A stretch of 64,000 bases of DNA from Ornithinibacillus sp. 4-3 (lineage in GTDB: Bacteria; Bacillota; Bacilli; Bacillales; Amphibacillaceae), in contig NZ_CP162599.1 in the NCBI RefSeq assembly GCF_040958695.1, forward strand, positions 1,088,001 to 1,152,000, read 5' to 3'. Of the stretch, positions 1 to 7,596 are shown piece after piece. A program made the position numbers and the translations under genes. The first letter of the stretch is position 1. Each line of letters opens with the position of its first letter. The notes beneath the pieces are model-generated. The model saw only the letters and a list, made by a program, of their open reading frames with translations, ran no database searches and was not told where the DNA came from.

Positions 1-204
1 ACTAACTACTTTAGGTTTCTTTTCATTGGCTACAGTAATACCGCCGAATGTTTTTATGACAATGCCTTGATCAATTAATGGTTTAATATCACGATGGATG
101 GTCATTTCAGAAACATTTAATAAAGTACTTAGTTCAGAGATTTTCATATTTTGCTTTTGGAGAATCAGTTCTTGGATACGCTTTTGGCGTTCTATTGGCA
201 ACAA
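1..204 (-). CDS. DeoR-family transcriptional regulator, N-terminal part (cut by window edge)
   Basis: The 68 codons seen encode the N-terminal DNA-binding region of a DeoR-type repressor: the start LLPIERQKRIQELIL, then a helix-turn-helix with the family-typical run SEMTIHRDIKPL and the wing GGIT. Start is a TTG with a strong AAAGGAGGT site 6 bases before it; no ATG is available. The effector-binding sugar-phosphate-like domain lies outside the window, so the regulated pathway cannot be named. Family members usually control sugar or nucleoside catabolism genes next to them, which would lie to the left. Confidence 0.8.
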   Translation of the reverse strand, partial: MLPIERQKRIQELILQKQNMKISELSTLLNVSEMTIHRDIKPLIDQGIVIKTFGGITVANEKKPKVVS

Positions 205-363
205 TGATAGGACCTCCTTTAAATTGGAACACTACGTCTGGCTTTGATAATGTTAAACAAAATATAACATATAAAGATCAATACTAAACATAGTATAACA
301 TTTTAGGAGGCCAGAATGTTCGAACGCCTGTTGACTATTATGTGAAACTTATGTGACAATCTT
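205..363. other. Short intergenic stretch with a 9-codon ORF
   Basis: This AT-rich spacer lies between the DeoR gene start and the 3' end of the DMT exporter. It must contain the DeoR promoter on the minus strand. On the plus strand an AGGAGG site at about 304-309 precedes ATG at 316 and a 9-codon frame ending at TGA; I see no reason to call it a gene. Confidence 0.4.
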
Positions 364-1263
364 TCAATTTACGCTTCGCCGTTTCCTTAACAAGTAATCC
401 ATGGCTCCAGAACCTATAAATACACCGATTAGAATAAGTAACATTCCTCCGATATGATTCATATAGACTGGCTCACCAAGAAATAATGCTACTCCAAGAA
501 TGGAGAAGAATGTGTTTAAATTAACAAAAATTGCTGATTCTACAGGACCAACTTGTTTGATTGCATAATTATAGGTCATATGACCAAACGCAGTACAAGC
601 AACTGCACTAAACAAAAAGACAAGTCCGAGCTTCCAGGAAAATAGATAAGAAAGTTGTCCTAAATCTTTTTTCATAAATAGGCTTGTCACAAAGATGAAG
701 AAGGAACCAATAACAAGCATATATCCAGTAAGTAAACGAGGATCAAAGTCTGGATTTAATTTACTGATTAAGATGAAGCTGATTGCTTGAGATAAAATAG
801 CAATAAAAACAAATAAATCACCCATAGATAAAGCGCTAAATCCATCACCAGCGCCTACGGTTGTAATTCCAATTCCTACAAAACCTAAAATAAAACCTAA
901 TACACGGAGTCTAGTTACTCGATCCTTCAAGAAAATAATCGAGAGAATAACAGTTAATAATGGCCCAGTTCCTAGGATTAGCCCGCTATTTACTCCAGAG
1001 GTGTAATGGATGCCAAGACTAAGAATAGTATGATGTATAATAACGTTGAAAATACCAATAAATATGATAGTCTTTAATTCTTTTCTTGTTGGTAGACGAA
1101 ACACATTTAGAAAATAAGCAATGACTAATACCGAGATTCCAGCTACAAAAATTCGTACAGCCGTTAAAAGAATGGGGTCGATACTTGAAACTAATACTTT
1201 GACTGCTGAAAGGTTAAATCCCCAAAAAACCATCACAAAAAATAAGAGAATATAAATCTTCAC
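364..1263 (-). CDS. EamA-family (drug/metabolite superfamily) membrane exporter
   Basis: A 299-residue, very hydrophobic protein with two EamA repeats of about 140 residues, giving roughly ten transmembrane helices. The first repeat begins with YILLFFVMVFWGFN and contains the family-typical segment GLILGTGPLLTVILS; the second ends with a short basic tail. EamA proteins are inner-membrane exporters of amino acids or other small metabolites; the substrate cannot be read from sequence. It starts at ATG 1263 with only a weak ribosome site. A long leader with inverted repeats lies upstream. It appears to be a single-gene unit. Confidence 0.85.
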   Translation of the reverse strand: MKIYILLFFVMVFWGFNLSAVKVLVSSIDPILLTAVRIFVAGISVLVIAYFLNVFRLPTRKELKTIIFIGIFNVIIHHTILSLGIHYTSGVNSGLILGTGPLLTVILSIIFLKDRVTRLRVLGFILGFVGIGITTVGAGDGFSALSMGDLFVFIAILSQAISFILISKLNPDFDPRLLTGYMLVIGSFFIFVTSLFMKKDLGQLSYLFSWKLGLVFLFSAVACTAFGHMTYNYAIKQVGPVESAIFVNLNTFFSILGVALFLGEPVYMNHIGGMLLILIGVFIGSGAMDYLLRKRRSVN

Positions 1264-1561
1264 ATTGGCACCTAATTTCTATTGATCTATGTATTATTAA
1301 ACTAATCATACCTATTTTTATTTATTTTTTCACTTGAATGATTTTGATAATTGATATTTTTTTCAAGGCTTGTCTTTTTATAGGGGAGGAGGCTTTTATT
1401 TTCGCAGAGTTATAAAGAATATTTGAGCCAAGCTACTCAAAATTACATATGTAACTCCTCCCAAGTTGTATTTTTATAGTATGGGAGGAGAGGTATCACT
1501 TCACTGGCAAGGAATATATATTAATTCTTTTTGTGAAGTGATTAAATTTTAATGAATCAAA
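1264..1561. other. Intergenic leader with competing inverted repeats
   Basis: No gene is visible. Three copies of an octamer family occur: GGGGAGGAG near 1384, CTCCTCCC at about 1455-1462 and GGGAGGAG at about 1483-1490, so the middle copy can pair with either outer one. A separate 10-bp perfect inverted repeat (ATCACTTCAC at 1495-1504 with its complement at 1533-1542) lies next to the end of the coat gene. No clear T-run follows either structure. Confidence 0.5.
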
Positions 1562-1975
1562 TTAGCACCATTTAGGCGGTCGACCGGATTGTGCTCCACC
1601 CACTTGGTTATTAGGAGGGCAACAGTGATGCATTGGACTTGTTGCACCAGCTACCGATCCAGGATATGGGCTCATCGCTCCACCTACTGATCCAGGAGGT
1701 GGACTCATTGCACCAGCTACCGAATTATTAGGAGATGGCACTTGATAAGACCCTCCATAAATATCAACAGAATTAAACGTATTTGCCATTGTTGTAGAAT
1801 GTGGATACTCGTGTACATTTTTTACAAGATGATGATTGACATAAGTCGTATTGGAAGGATGTATATGTTTAACAGTTTCCTCGGAACAGCAATGTACAAC
1901 ATTTTCTTTTGTAGGATGCACCATTTGCTTTGTAGGCTGTGGACAATGACAACGACCTCTACGGAAATTTCTCAT
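1562..1975 (-). CDS. cotD: CotD-family spore coat protein
   Basis: A 137-residue His/Cys-rich protein resembling CotD of B. subtilis: VHPTKENVVHCC followed by HIHPSNTTYVNHH and VHEYPHS, the typical pattern of spaced His residues with VHPT near the start. CotD is an inner-coat component made in the mother cell late in sporulation. The C-terminal half is unusual: three near repeats of SVAGAMSPPPG type, then a Cys-containing tail. The internal ATG at 1975 is preferred over the one at 1993 because AAAGGGG sits 8 bases before it. Monocistronic in appearance; a sigma-K promoter is expected but I could not identify one. The symbol is by family resemblance. Confidence 0.85.
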   Translation of the reverse strand: MRNFRRGRCHCPQPTKQMVHPTKENVVHCCSEETVKHIHPSNTTYVNHHLVKNVHEYPHSTTMANTFNSVDIYGGSYQVPSPNNSVAGAMSPPPGSVGGAMSPYPGSVAGATSPMHHCCPPNNQVGGAQSGRPPKWC

Positions 1976-2059
1976 AAAAATAACCCCTTTCATCTGATAA
2001 TGACTACCAGTAATAGCCTATGCACAGGAAGAAGGGGTGTATCAGACACGCACCTATAT

Positions 2060-2374
2060 TTAACTTAAAAATTTTAGGCCAACTGCGCCAGATATAATAC
2101 AAGTTAAGAAGAAAAGTCGTTTCCATCCAGCTGATTCCTTAAAAAAGATAATTCCTATGAGTACAGCTCCAGCAGCTCCTAGACCTGTCCAAATAGCGTA
2201 TGCTGTTCCCAAATCAATTTCATTCATTGCTATGGATAAACAAAAGAAGCCAAGTCCCATAGCAAGGACAATACCAAATAACCAAAAAATCTTTTTCTGT
2301 TGTATGTATAGGTTGATGCATGTTACGCCAATAATTTCCCCAACACTGGCGAGCATCAGAAAAATCCAAGCCAT
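2060..2374 (-). CDS. SMR-family exporter subunit (YkkD-like)
   Basis: A 104-residue protein with four transmembrane helices. The key membrane glutamate of small multidrug resistance proteins is present at Glu13 (MLASVGEIIGV), and the conserved GTAYAIWTGLGAAGAVLIGI segment is present. It is the second gene of a pair with the SMR gene beginning at 2732, 46 bases apart. Paired SMR genes form heterodimeric exporters; this one resembles YkkD more than EmrE. Substrates of YkkCD-type pumps include cationic drugs or guanidinium-like compounds, but no guanidine riboswitch is visible upstream, so the substrate is open. Confidence 0.88.
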   Translation of the reverse strand: MAWIFLMLASVGEIIGVTCINLYIQQKKIFWLFGIVLAMGLGFFCLSIAMNEIDLGTAYAIWTGLGAAGAVLIGIIFFKESAGWKRLFFLTCIISGAVGLKFLS

Positions 2375-2420
2375 TTGTTAATCCTCCATATATCAATGTA
2401 ATTTTAATTTGCTTACATCA

Positions 2421-2732
2421 TCATTCAGGTGTCGTTATTTTAATACCAATGACACCAATGATAATTAATCCGATAAATGATGCTTTAGCAACCGAAAATG
2501 CCGCATCAAAAAAGATAAAATCAATCAAAGCAATCGCTGCAGCACCGGAGCCTGTAAATACTGCATAAACAGTTCCAGCAGGTAATTTCTCACAAGCTTT
2601 TAAAACAAAGAAGAAGCTGAAAACAATCGCTATTCCTGTTCTAAGCCATTCAATAATAGTGTCTGAATATTTTAAGCCAATAACCCAGAATACTTCGACA
2701 ATAGCTGCAAATAAAACATAGATCCAAGCCAT
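2421..2732 (-). CDS. SMR-family exporter subunit (YkkC-like)
   Basis: A 103-residue, four-helix SMR protein with Glu13 in FAAIVEVFWVIGLK and the conserved PAGTVYAVFTGSGAA segment. This matches the YkkC half of YkkCD-type heterodimeric exporters, and the YkkD-like half follows directly. The ATG at 2732 is preferred to the upstream one at 2768 because a GAAGGAG site lies about 6 bases before it and because SMR proteins begin at this point. One oddity is IDFIFFDAAFS in helix 4, where the family usually has a more polar loop. Efflux role is inferred from family. Confidence 0.88.
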   Translation of the reverse strand: MAWIYVLFAAIVEVFWVIGLKYSDTIIEWLRTGIAIVFSFFFVLKACEKLPAGTVYAVFTGSGAAAIALIDFIFFDAAFSVAKASFIGLIIIGVIGIKITTPE

Positions 2733-2835
2733 ATAAAATCTCCTTCGATACCATATTATTAAAAACACACTTTCTATAGCATATCAAAAATAGATAATAT
2801 TGTTTAGAGCATAGATTTACCATTAACAAATTCGA

Positions 2836-2868
2836 ATAAAAATAACAGCCCAAGCGTAACGGACTGTT
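2836..2868 (-). terminator. Rho-independent terminator of the yitT-like gene
   Basis: On the minus strand AACAGTCC pairs with GGGCTGTT (one G-U pair) across a 9-10-base loop and is followed by ATTTTTATT, just after the stop of the gene ending at 2884. Confidence 0.75.
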
Positions 2869-2883
2869 AGGAAAGTTAAGTAT

Positions 2884-3714
2884 TTATCGCCCTTTATAAC
2901 CTTTTCTAAGGACTTCTTGTACATTATGGATTGTGACATAAGCATTTTCGTCAATTTCGGAAACAATATTTTTTAATTGAACAATTTCCGGTTTGTTGAT
3001 CACGATATAAATCACTTCTTTATTTGTTTGAGAGTAGCCACCTTTTCCTTCTAATAATGTCAAACCACGTGCCATTTGGTCTGTTAATTCTTTTAATACG
3101 CGGTCTGGATAGCTAGAAATAATCAGGACAGCGATACGCTCATTAGCACCTTCAATCATAATATCAATTACTTTAGCACCGACATAAACAGAGACTAAGG
3201 TATACATGGCTTTTTCTTGTCCGATAATAAATGCGGAACCAGCAATGACTACGATATCAATAACAAGCATACCTTTTCCTAATGACCAGCCAAGAAATTG
3301 ATTAGCAAGCTGTGCTAGAATGGCAGAACCTCCTGAAGTTCCTCCTGCACGGAAAATACATCCTAAACCTATTCCAACAGCAACACCAGCAAATAATGCT
3401 GCTAATAAAGTGTCTCCATTGACGCCAAGGCCAATATCTACATCAAAATGCAAGAACGTAGATGTAGCGATAATAGAAACAATTGTGTAGTAGACAGTAC
3501 GTTTGCTGAAAAATTTATAACCAATCGCAAGTAAAAAAGCATTTAATATAAAGTTAACAATACCAGGAGACCATTCAAACAGGTAGTAGGTAATAATGGT
3601 TAAACCAATAACTCCGCCTTCTGATAATCTGTTAGGAATTGCGAAATAATTAATTCCAATGGCAAAAATAAGAGAACCAATAATAATTAATAAAATATCT
3701 CTAGTCGTTTTCAT
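2884..3714 (-). CDS. YitT-family membrane protein with C-terminal DUF2179 domain
   Basis: A 276-residue protein: five or six transmembrane helices in the first 190 residues (YitT membrane domain) with the conserved FRAGGTSGGSAILAQ loop, then a soluble domain beginning near AVLIISSYPDRVLKEL that matches DUF2179, ending in VQEVLRKGYKGR. Several paralogues are normal in Bacillaceae and their function is not settled. The start ATG at 3714 has AAGGGAG about 7 bases upstream. A copy of the dispersed repeat ends only about 40 bases before this start, so the promoter must lie within or overlap the repeat. Confidence 0.9.
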   Translation of the reverse strand: MKTTRDILLIIIGSLIFAIGINYFAIPNRLSEGGVIGLTIITYYLFEWSPGIVNFILNAFLLAIGYKFFSKRTVYYTIVSIIATSTFLHFDVDIGLGVNGDTLLAALFAGVAVGIGLGCIFRAGGTSGGSAILAQLANQFLGWSLGKGMLVIDIVVIAGSAFIIGQEKAMYTLVSVYVGAKVIDIMIEGANERIAVLIISSYPDRVLKELTDQMARGLTLLEGKGGYSQTNKEVIYIVINKPEIVQLKNIVSEIDENAYVTIHNVQEVLRKGYKGR

Positions 3715-3753
3715 TTTTTATCTCCCTTCGTTTTAAATTTTGTTATAAGTGTG

Positions 3754-3894
3754 TGTTCAAAGAGGTCAGTAAAAAGGACCGAGAAGCTAACGCACTTCCA
3801 CGGATGTGATGATTTCGACGTTTGACACAGGACGTGACGGAACTTAGTCGAAGTTCTATTGCTTACCGTGTCATTTTTGGTGGGTTTTTGAACA
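3754..3894 (-). repeat. Dispersed intergenic repeat, copy A (141 bp)
   Basis: The element is bounded by inverted ends TGTTCAAA (3754-3761) and TTTGAACA (3887-3894). Read on the minus strand, 3855-3810 matches 45310-45355 in 41 of 46 positions, including TTCGACTAAGTTCC and ACGTCCTG. The core carries TTCGAC ... GTCGAA, which can fold as a hairpin. It is more GC-rich than the surrounding spacer and contains no ORF. It lies between pdxK and the yitT-like gene. Beyond it, 3895-4029 shows nothing else I can name. Confidence 0.8.
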
Positions 3895-4030
3895 TCCTCT
3901 AAAAATTAAAATGGAATAAATGCCGTATTATCCTCTACATAAAAGCCATTGTATATATTTACCTGTTAAAAAGGAACCCCTTTAATTAATGTTGAAAACG
4001 TCTGAATTAAGCGATTATTAGCAGGAATAG

Positions 4031-4113
4031 AAAAAACTCTCTAAAATTTTGATATCTTTTCTTAAAAGAAAGTATTTCCTTTAGAAAACATAACATTACT
4101 CTTAGAGAGTTTT
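4031..4113 (-). terminator. Large-loop terminator of pdxK
   Basis: On the minus strand AAAACTCTCTAA (complement of 4102-4113) pairs with TTAGAGAGTTTTTT (complement of 4031-4044). The T-run closes the structure, and an inner AT-rich hairpin fills the loop. Confidence 0.7.
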
Positions 4114-4117
4114 GTCA

Positions 4118-4921
4118 TTATTTATTAAATTTATTATATGCACCATGCATTACGGGTCCAACGAATTCATTTAGCTTCCAGCCATGTGTGATAGCAGCTG
4201 CAACAAATGCTTTTGCTAGTTTTACAGCTTCATCTACGGGCTTTTTATTTGCTAAATTAGCAGTAATTGCAGCAGCAAATGTACAACCTGCACCATGTGT
4301 ATAAGTCGTATTTATTTTTTCATTTTCTAATAATGTAAATTCTTTTCCATCATAGAATAAGTCTACCGCTTTATCATGTTCAATATCACTGCCGCCTTTG
4401 ATAACTACATTTTTAGCACCAAGTTCATGAATTTTTACAGCAGCTTCCTTCATACCATCAATTGTTTTAATGCGGCCAGTTTTTGCTAATTGACCGGCTT
4501 CAAATAAATTTGGTGTAGTAATGATTGCTCGAGGTAAAAGTAGCTCACGCATTGCTTCTGTATTCTCAGGCTGTAATACTTCATCTTCTCCTTTACATAC
4601 CATTACAGGGTCAAGGACTAGATTTGTTAATTGATATTCATCTATTTTCTTCGCACCTAGTTCAATGATTTCTACAGAACCTAGCATACCTGTCTTCATA
4701 GCGTCTATACCAACAGATAAAATCGTATTTAACTGTTTCTCAACAATATGTACATCAATTGGAAATACATCATGCTTCCAATTATTTTCAGGATCCATAG
4801 CTACAATAGAGGTTAATGCATTCATTCCATATACGCCATGCTCTTGAAATGTTTTTAAATCAGCTTGAATCCCAGCACCACCACTTGAATCAGAACCAGC
4901 TAATGTTAAGGCTTTATTCAT
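4118..4921 (-). CDS. pdxK: Pyridoxal/hydroxymethylpyrimidine kinase (ThiD-type)
   Basis: A 267-residue ribokinase-fold kinase. It opens with ALTLAGSDSSGGAGIQADLKTF, the ThiD/PdxK substrate motif, and has the ATP/anion-hole motif HGAGCTFAAA near residue 213. This form, with GAGC rather than GTGC, matches the PdxK (ThiD-like) proteins of Bacillus, which phosphorylate pyridoxal and related pyridoxine forms to give PLP in a salvage route. A purely ThiD role cannot be excluded. ATG 4921 is chosen over the longer frame from 5053 because GGAGGAAAAG lies directly upstream and the extra 44 residues have no family match. It seems monocistronic. Confidence 0.88.
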   Translation of the reverse strand: MNKALTLAGSDSSGGAGIQADLKTFQEHGVYGMNALTSIVAMDPENNWKHDVFPIDVHIVEKQLNTILSVGIDAMKTGMLGSVEIIELGAKKIDEYQLTNLVLDPVMVCKGEDEVLQPENTEAMRELLLPRAIITTPNLFEAGQLAKTGRIKTIDGMKEAAVKIHELGAKNVVIKGGSDIEHDKAVDLFYDGKEFTLLENEKINTTYTHGAGCTFAAAITANLANKKPVDEAVKLAKAFVAAAITHGWKLNEFVGPVMHGAYNKFNK

Positions 4922-5006
4922 TTTCTTTTCCTCCAAAAAGTTATTTGATAAGCATATCATATAGGATATAGCTATTTTTTGTAAATATGTATTTTCTAGC
5001 TCTTGC

Positions 5007-5471
5007 TTATAAGAAAACATGTAGAACAATAAAGGTGAAAAGACTAAAATCAAATACTAAATGGGCAATTCGCATGGGATAGGAAGGACGAAATAGGCGC
5101 CACCATCCTGTTAATACAACAAAGCTAATAATCAACAGTGCAATACTTCCACTAAGTATTTTTAGATTACTAAATTGAAATCCATAACGCTGGATGACCA
5201 TAAAAGCATGAATACAGACAAGCAGATAAGCTGTAGTACCAATCCATTTATGAAATGGAAGAACCTTCTTAGATATCTTGGCAAAAAAGATTTTTCGTTT
5301 ACGACTAATTTTAGAACGAAGTGTAGAGAATACAGCATGTCTTGTCCAATTGAATAAAATAAAACAGAAAGCAATTCCACCAATAATAATATGTGGCATA
5401 AGAGTAGATTGATAGAATTTCCATGTAAATAGTAGAAAAACAATGATATTAATTAAAAACCAAATGCTCAT
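5007..5471 (-). CDS. Small four-helix membrane protein with ferric-reductase-like histidine pairs
   Basis: A 154-residue membrane protein. Four His lie in helices as two pairs with the same 14-residue spacing: His74/His88 (FHKWIGTTAYLLVCIH) and His137/His151 (HLVFDFSLFTFIVLH). This arrangement resembles the two-haem ferric-reductase/cytochrome b core, though no flavin or NAD(P)H domain follows. It may be a transmembrane electron carrier; that is an inference from the His pattern. I do not recognise a named gene. Its first helix is preceded by a short cytoplasmic start, and it stands alone between pdxK and a GNAT gene. Confidence 0.75.
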   Translation of the reverse strand: MSIWFLINIIVFLLFTWKFYQSTLMPHIIIGGIAFCFILFNWTRHAVFSTLRSKISRKRKIFFAKISKKVLPFHKWIGTTAYLLVCIHAFMVIQRYGFQFSNLKILSGSIALLIISFVVLTGWWRLFRPSYPMRIAHLVFDFSLFTFIVLHVFL

Positions 5472-5571
5472 AAAACCACCAACAATAATATGATTTGTAT
5501 TACGTCTCTATATCGCAAGAATAGCATAGGTTTATGCTAAAATATAGAGTAAGCAGAGATTAAATTTAAGT

Positions 5572-6051
5572 TTATTTCTGGTTTTGCAATTTTTTAAGCA
5601 TTGTTGCAACAGGAATAGAAATACCATTTGGTTTAGGAAGCATTTCGGTTTCTGAAATATGAAATCCACGTGATTGATAGAGTTTAATATTACGTTTTAC
5701 TTCCATTCTCACTTTACATAATATATAAGGAATTTTTTGCTCCTTCGCATATTTTTCTAATGCTTGTATAAGAGAAGAGGCTATCTTTTGTCCACGATAG
5801 GAAGGGAGAACAGCTAATCTAGAAAAATATAATTGCTCCTTATGAATTTGAAAGCGCACAGTACCTACAGCAGAATAATCATGATAATAAAGAAATGCTT
5901 GTTCATTTTCTTTTAATGATTTTTCTATAGAAGAAATAGTTTCATCTAAAGCACTAGAAGGGGGAGTTTCTTTACGGTATTCTTCATATGCTTGCATCAT
6001 GATGTTGTGAATAATAGGTGCATCTGTTAAATCAGCCAATATTATTTTCAT
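5572..6051 (-). CDS. GNAT-family N-acetyltransferase
   Basis: A 159-residue protein with the GNAT fold: beta-strand VGTVRFQIHKEQLYFSRLAVLPSYRG, then the acetyl-CoA loop YRGQKIASSLIQALE (Q/RxxGxG/A type) and the C-terminal segment LYQSRGFHISE, which is typical of the family. Substrate unknown. ATG 6051 is preferred over 6084, since GAGGAAATCT lies just before it. It is divergent from the MATE exporter gene and shares a 165-bp promoter region with it. Confidence 0.85.
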   Translation of the reverse strand: MKIILADLTDAPIIHNIMMQAYEEYRKETPPSSALDETISSIEKSLKENEQAFLYYHDYSAVGTVRFQIHKEQLYFSRLAVLPSYRGQKIASSLIQALEKYAKEQKIPYILCKVRMEVKRNIKLYQSRGFHISETEMLPKPNGISIPVATMLKKLQNQK

Positions 6052-6134
6052 AGATTTCCTCGCTTTTTGATAATAAATATACATAAAATCGAATTTTTAT
6101 TCAATGAGAAACTCTCATGATTAGATGGAGAAAG

Positions 6135-6171
6135 TTGTAAAAGTTGCTGTTAAGCCCTATAATAGGGCTTA
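6135..6171 (+). promoter_or_regulatory. MATE promoter with 21-bp perfect palindrome over the -10 box
   Basis: TTGTAA (6135-6140), a 17-base spacer and TATAAT (6158-6163) form a good sigma-A promoter 50 bases upstream of the MATE start. The -10 sits inside TAAGCCCTAT-A-ATAGGGCTTA (6151-6171), with arms of ten matching bases around one central base. A palindrome placed here is a likely operator for a dimeric repressor. The T-run expected of a terminator is missing (ATCTTTTGG follows). Confidence 0.65.
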
Positions 6172-6216
6172 TCTTTTGGATGGTTGGTGAATTTTTGCTA
6201 GATTGGAGATTTAAAG

Positions 6217-7563
6217 ATGGGTAGTGTACAACAAAAGTTAGGCAATCAATCGGTAACGAAGAGTTTTTTTCAATATTTACTACCAACATTTTTTGGCATG
6301 ATGCTCATGTCTTTAAATATAGTGGTTGACGGAATTTTTGTTGGAAATGGAATTGGTGATGTGGCATTAGCTAGTGTAAATATCGCTGTACCAGTATTTT
6401 CCGTTATTATTTCTCTTGCTCTATTAATTGGAGTTGGTGGAGCAACATTGTACTCAATGGCAATGGGTGAAGGGAATGTTCAACAAGCTCAACGTTATTT
6501 CATGATTTCAGCAGTATTTATTACAATGATTACTATTATTGTAAGTATATTCAGCTATATTTTCATTGAACCTTTAGCCCTTTTATTTGGTGCTAACGAG
6601 GAGACACTACCATACGCGTTGGACTATATGAAAATTTTGATTTTATTTTCATTAGTTATTGCTATGGAAGTGATGCTAAGCATTTTTGTTCGTAATGACG
6701 GGAATCCAACGTTAGCAATGATGGGAATGATTGTTTCCGCTGTATTTAATATTATCTTGAATTATGTGATGATTTTTGTTTTAGGATGGGAAGTGTTAGG
6801 TGCTGCTATAGCAACAGTAACTGCAACAGGCTTAGGATTGCTAGTTTTAGCAACTCATTTTTTCAAAAAAGGAGCACAGTTACGATTTGTTCGTTTTAAA
6901 GTGCGTCTAAAAGAAATTAAAAATATTAGTTTCCTCGGTTTCCCTAGTTTTCTTTCGGAAGCGGGCATGGGAGTTTTCGTAATTGGGTATAACGTTGCAA
7001 TGGCATATTATTTAGGTACAAATGGAGTAGCTGCTTTCTCTGTAATTAATTATTTACATGCTTTTATGTTTCTTGGCTTTCTTAGCATTGGTTCTTCAAT
7101 CCAGCCAATGATCAGCTTTTATTACGGATCAAGAAAACTGGAGAAAATTCGTGAAACAGTGAAGATTGCTGAGAGAACGGCAATCGGCTTAGGAATTTTA
7201 TTTATTTTAATTGGCTATTTTGGTTCAGATTTCTTAGTAAGTATTTTTGGAGTAGACTCTATAGAAATTTATGACCTTGCGACAAATGGAATAACACTCT
7301 TCTTTCTTGGCTATTTATTTATGGGAATTAATGCGGTATATATGACATATTATCAGTCGATTGGAAGAGTAAAACCAGCTGTAGGAATTACATTTTACCG
7401 AGGCTTTATTATCTTGGCGATTACTTTACTAGCATTACCGCCATTATTTGGGGCAGCAGGAATTTGGTTAGCTTTACCTATTGCAGAAGCAATTGTAGCT
7501 ATTTTCTTAATTGTATTTGCTAGAAAAGGAATTTCACAAGAAATTAGAGAAAGTGCTTTGTGA
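6217..7563 (+). CDS. MATE-family multidrug exporter (MepA-like)
   Basis: A 448-residue protein with twelve predicted helices in two MatE halves. The N-terminal half has the MepA-type segment NIVVDGIFVGNGIGDVALA and the first-half glycine run GVGGATLYSMAMGEG. MATE pumps export cationic drugs or metabolites using a sodium or proton gradient. The start ATG 6217 has a TTGGAGA site upstream. It is followed by an alcohol dehydrogenase gene after a 33-base gap, probably co-transcribed. Regulation by the palindrome over its promoter is inferred. Confidence 0.9.
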   Translation: MGSVQQKLGNQSVTKSFFQYLLPTFFGMMLMSLNIVVDGIFVGNGIGDVALASVNIAVPVFSVIISLALLIGVGGATLYSMAMGEGNVQQAQRYFMISAVFITMITIIVSIFSYIFIEPLALLFGANEETLPYALDYMKILILFSLVIAMEVMLSIFVRNDGNPTLAMMGMIVSAVFNIILNYVMIFVLGWEVLGAAIATVTATGLGLLVLATHFFKKGAQLRFVRFKVRLKEIKNISFLGFPSFLSEAGMGVFVIGYNVAMAYYLGTNGVAAFSVINYLHAFMFLGFLSIGSSIQPMISFYYGSRKLEKIRETVKIAERTAIGLGILFILIGYFGSDFLVSIFGVDSIEIYDLATNGITLFFLGYLFMGINAVYMTYYQSIGRVKPAVGITFYRGFIILAITLLALPPLFGAAGIWLALPIAEAIVAIFLIVFARKGISQEIRESAL

Positions 7564-7596
7564 GTACAGTAAAAAATCAATGAAGGTGGTTTATCC

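Noticed and set aside
316..345. A 9-codon frame with AGGAGG near the DeoR gene
   Set aside because: Too short to judge; no conservation evidence can be obtained from the window.
2733..2835. A guanidine (ykkC) riboswitch upstream of the SMR pair
   Set aside because: The conserved CTAGGGTTCCG and ACGG motifs are absent; only a terminator of the preceding gene is there.
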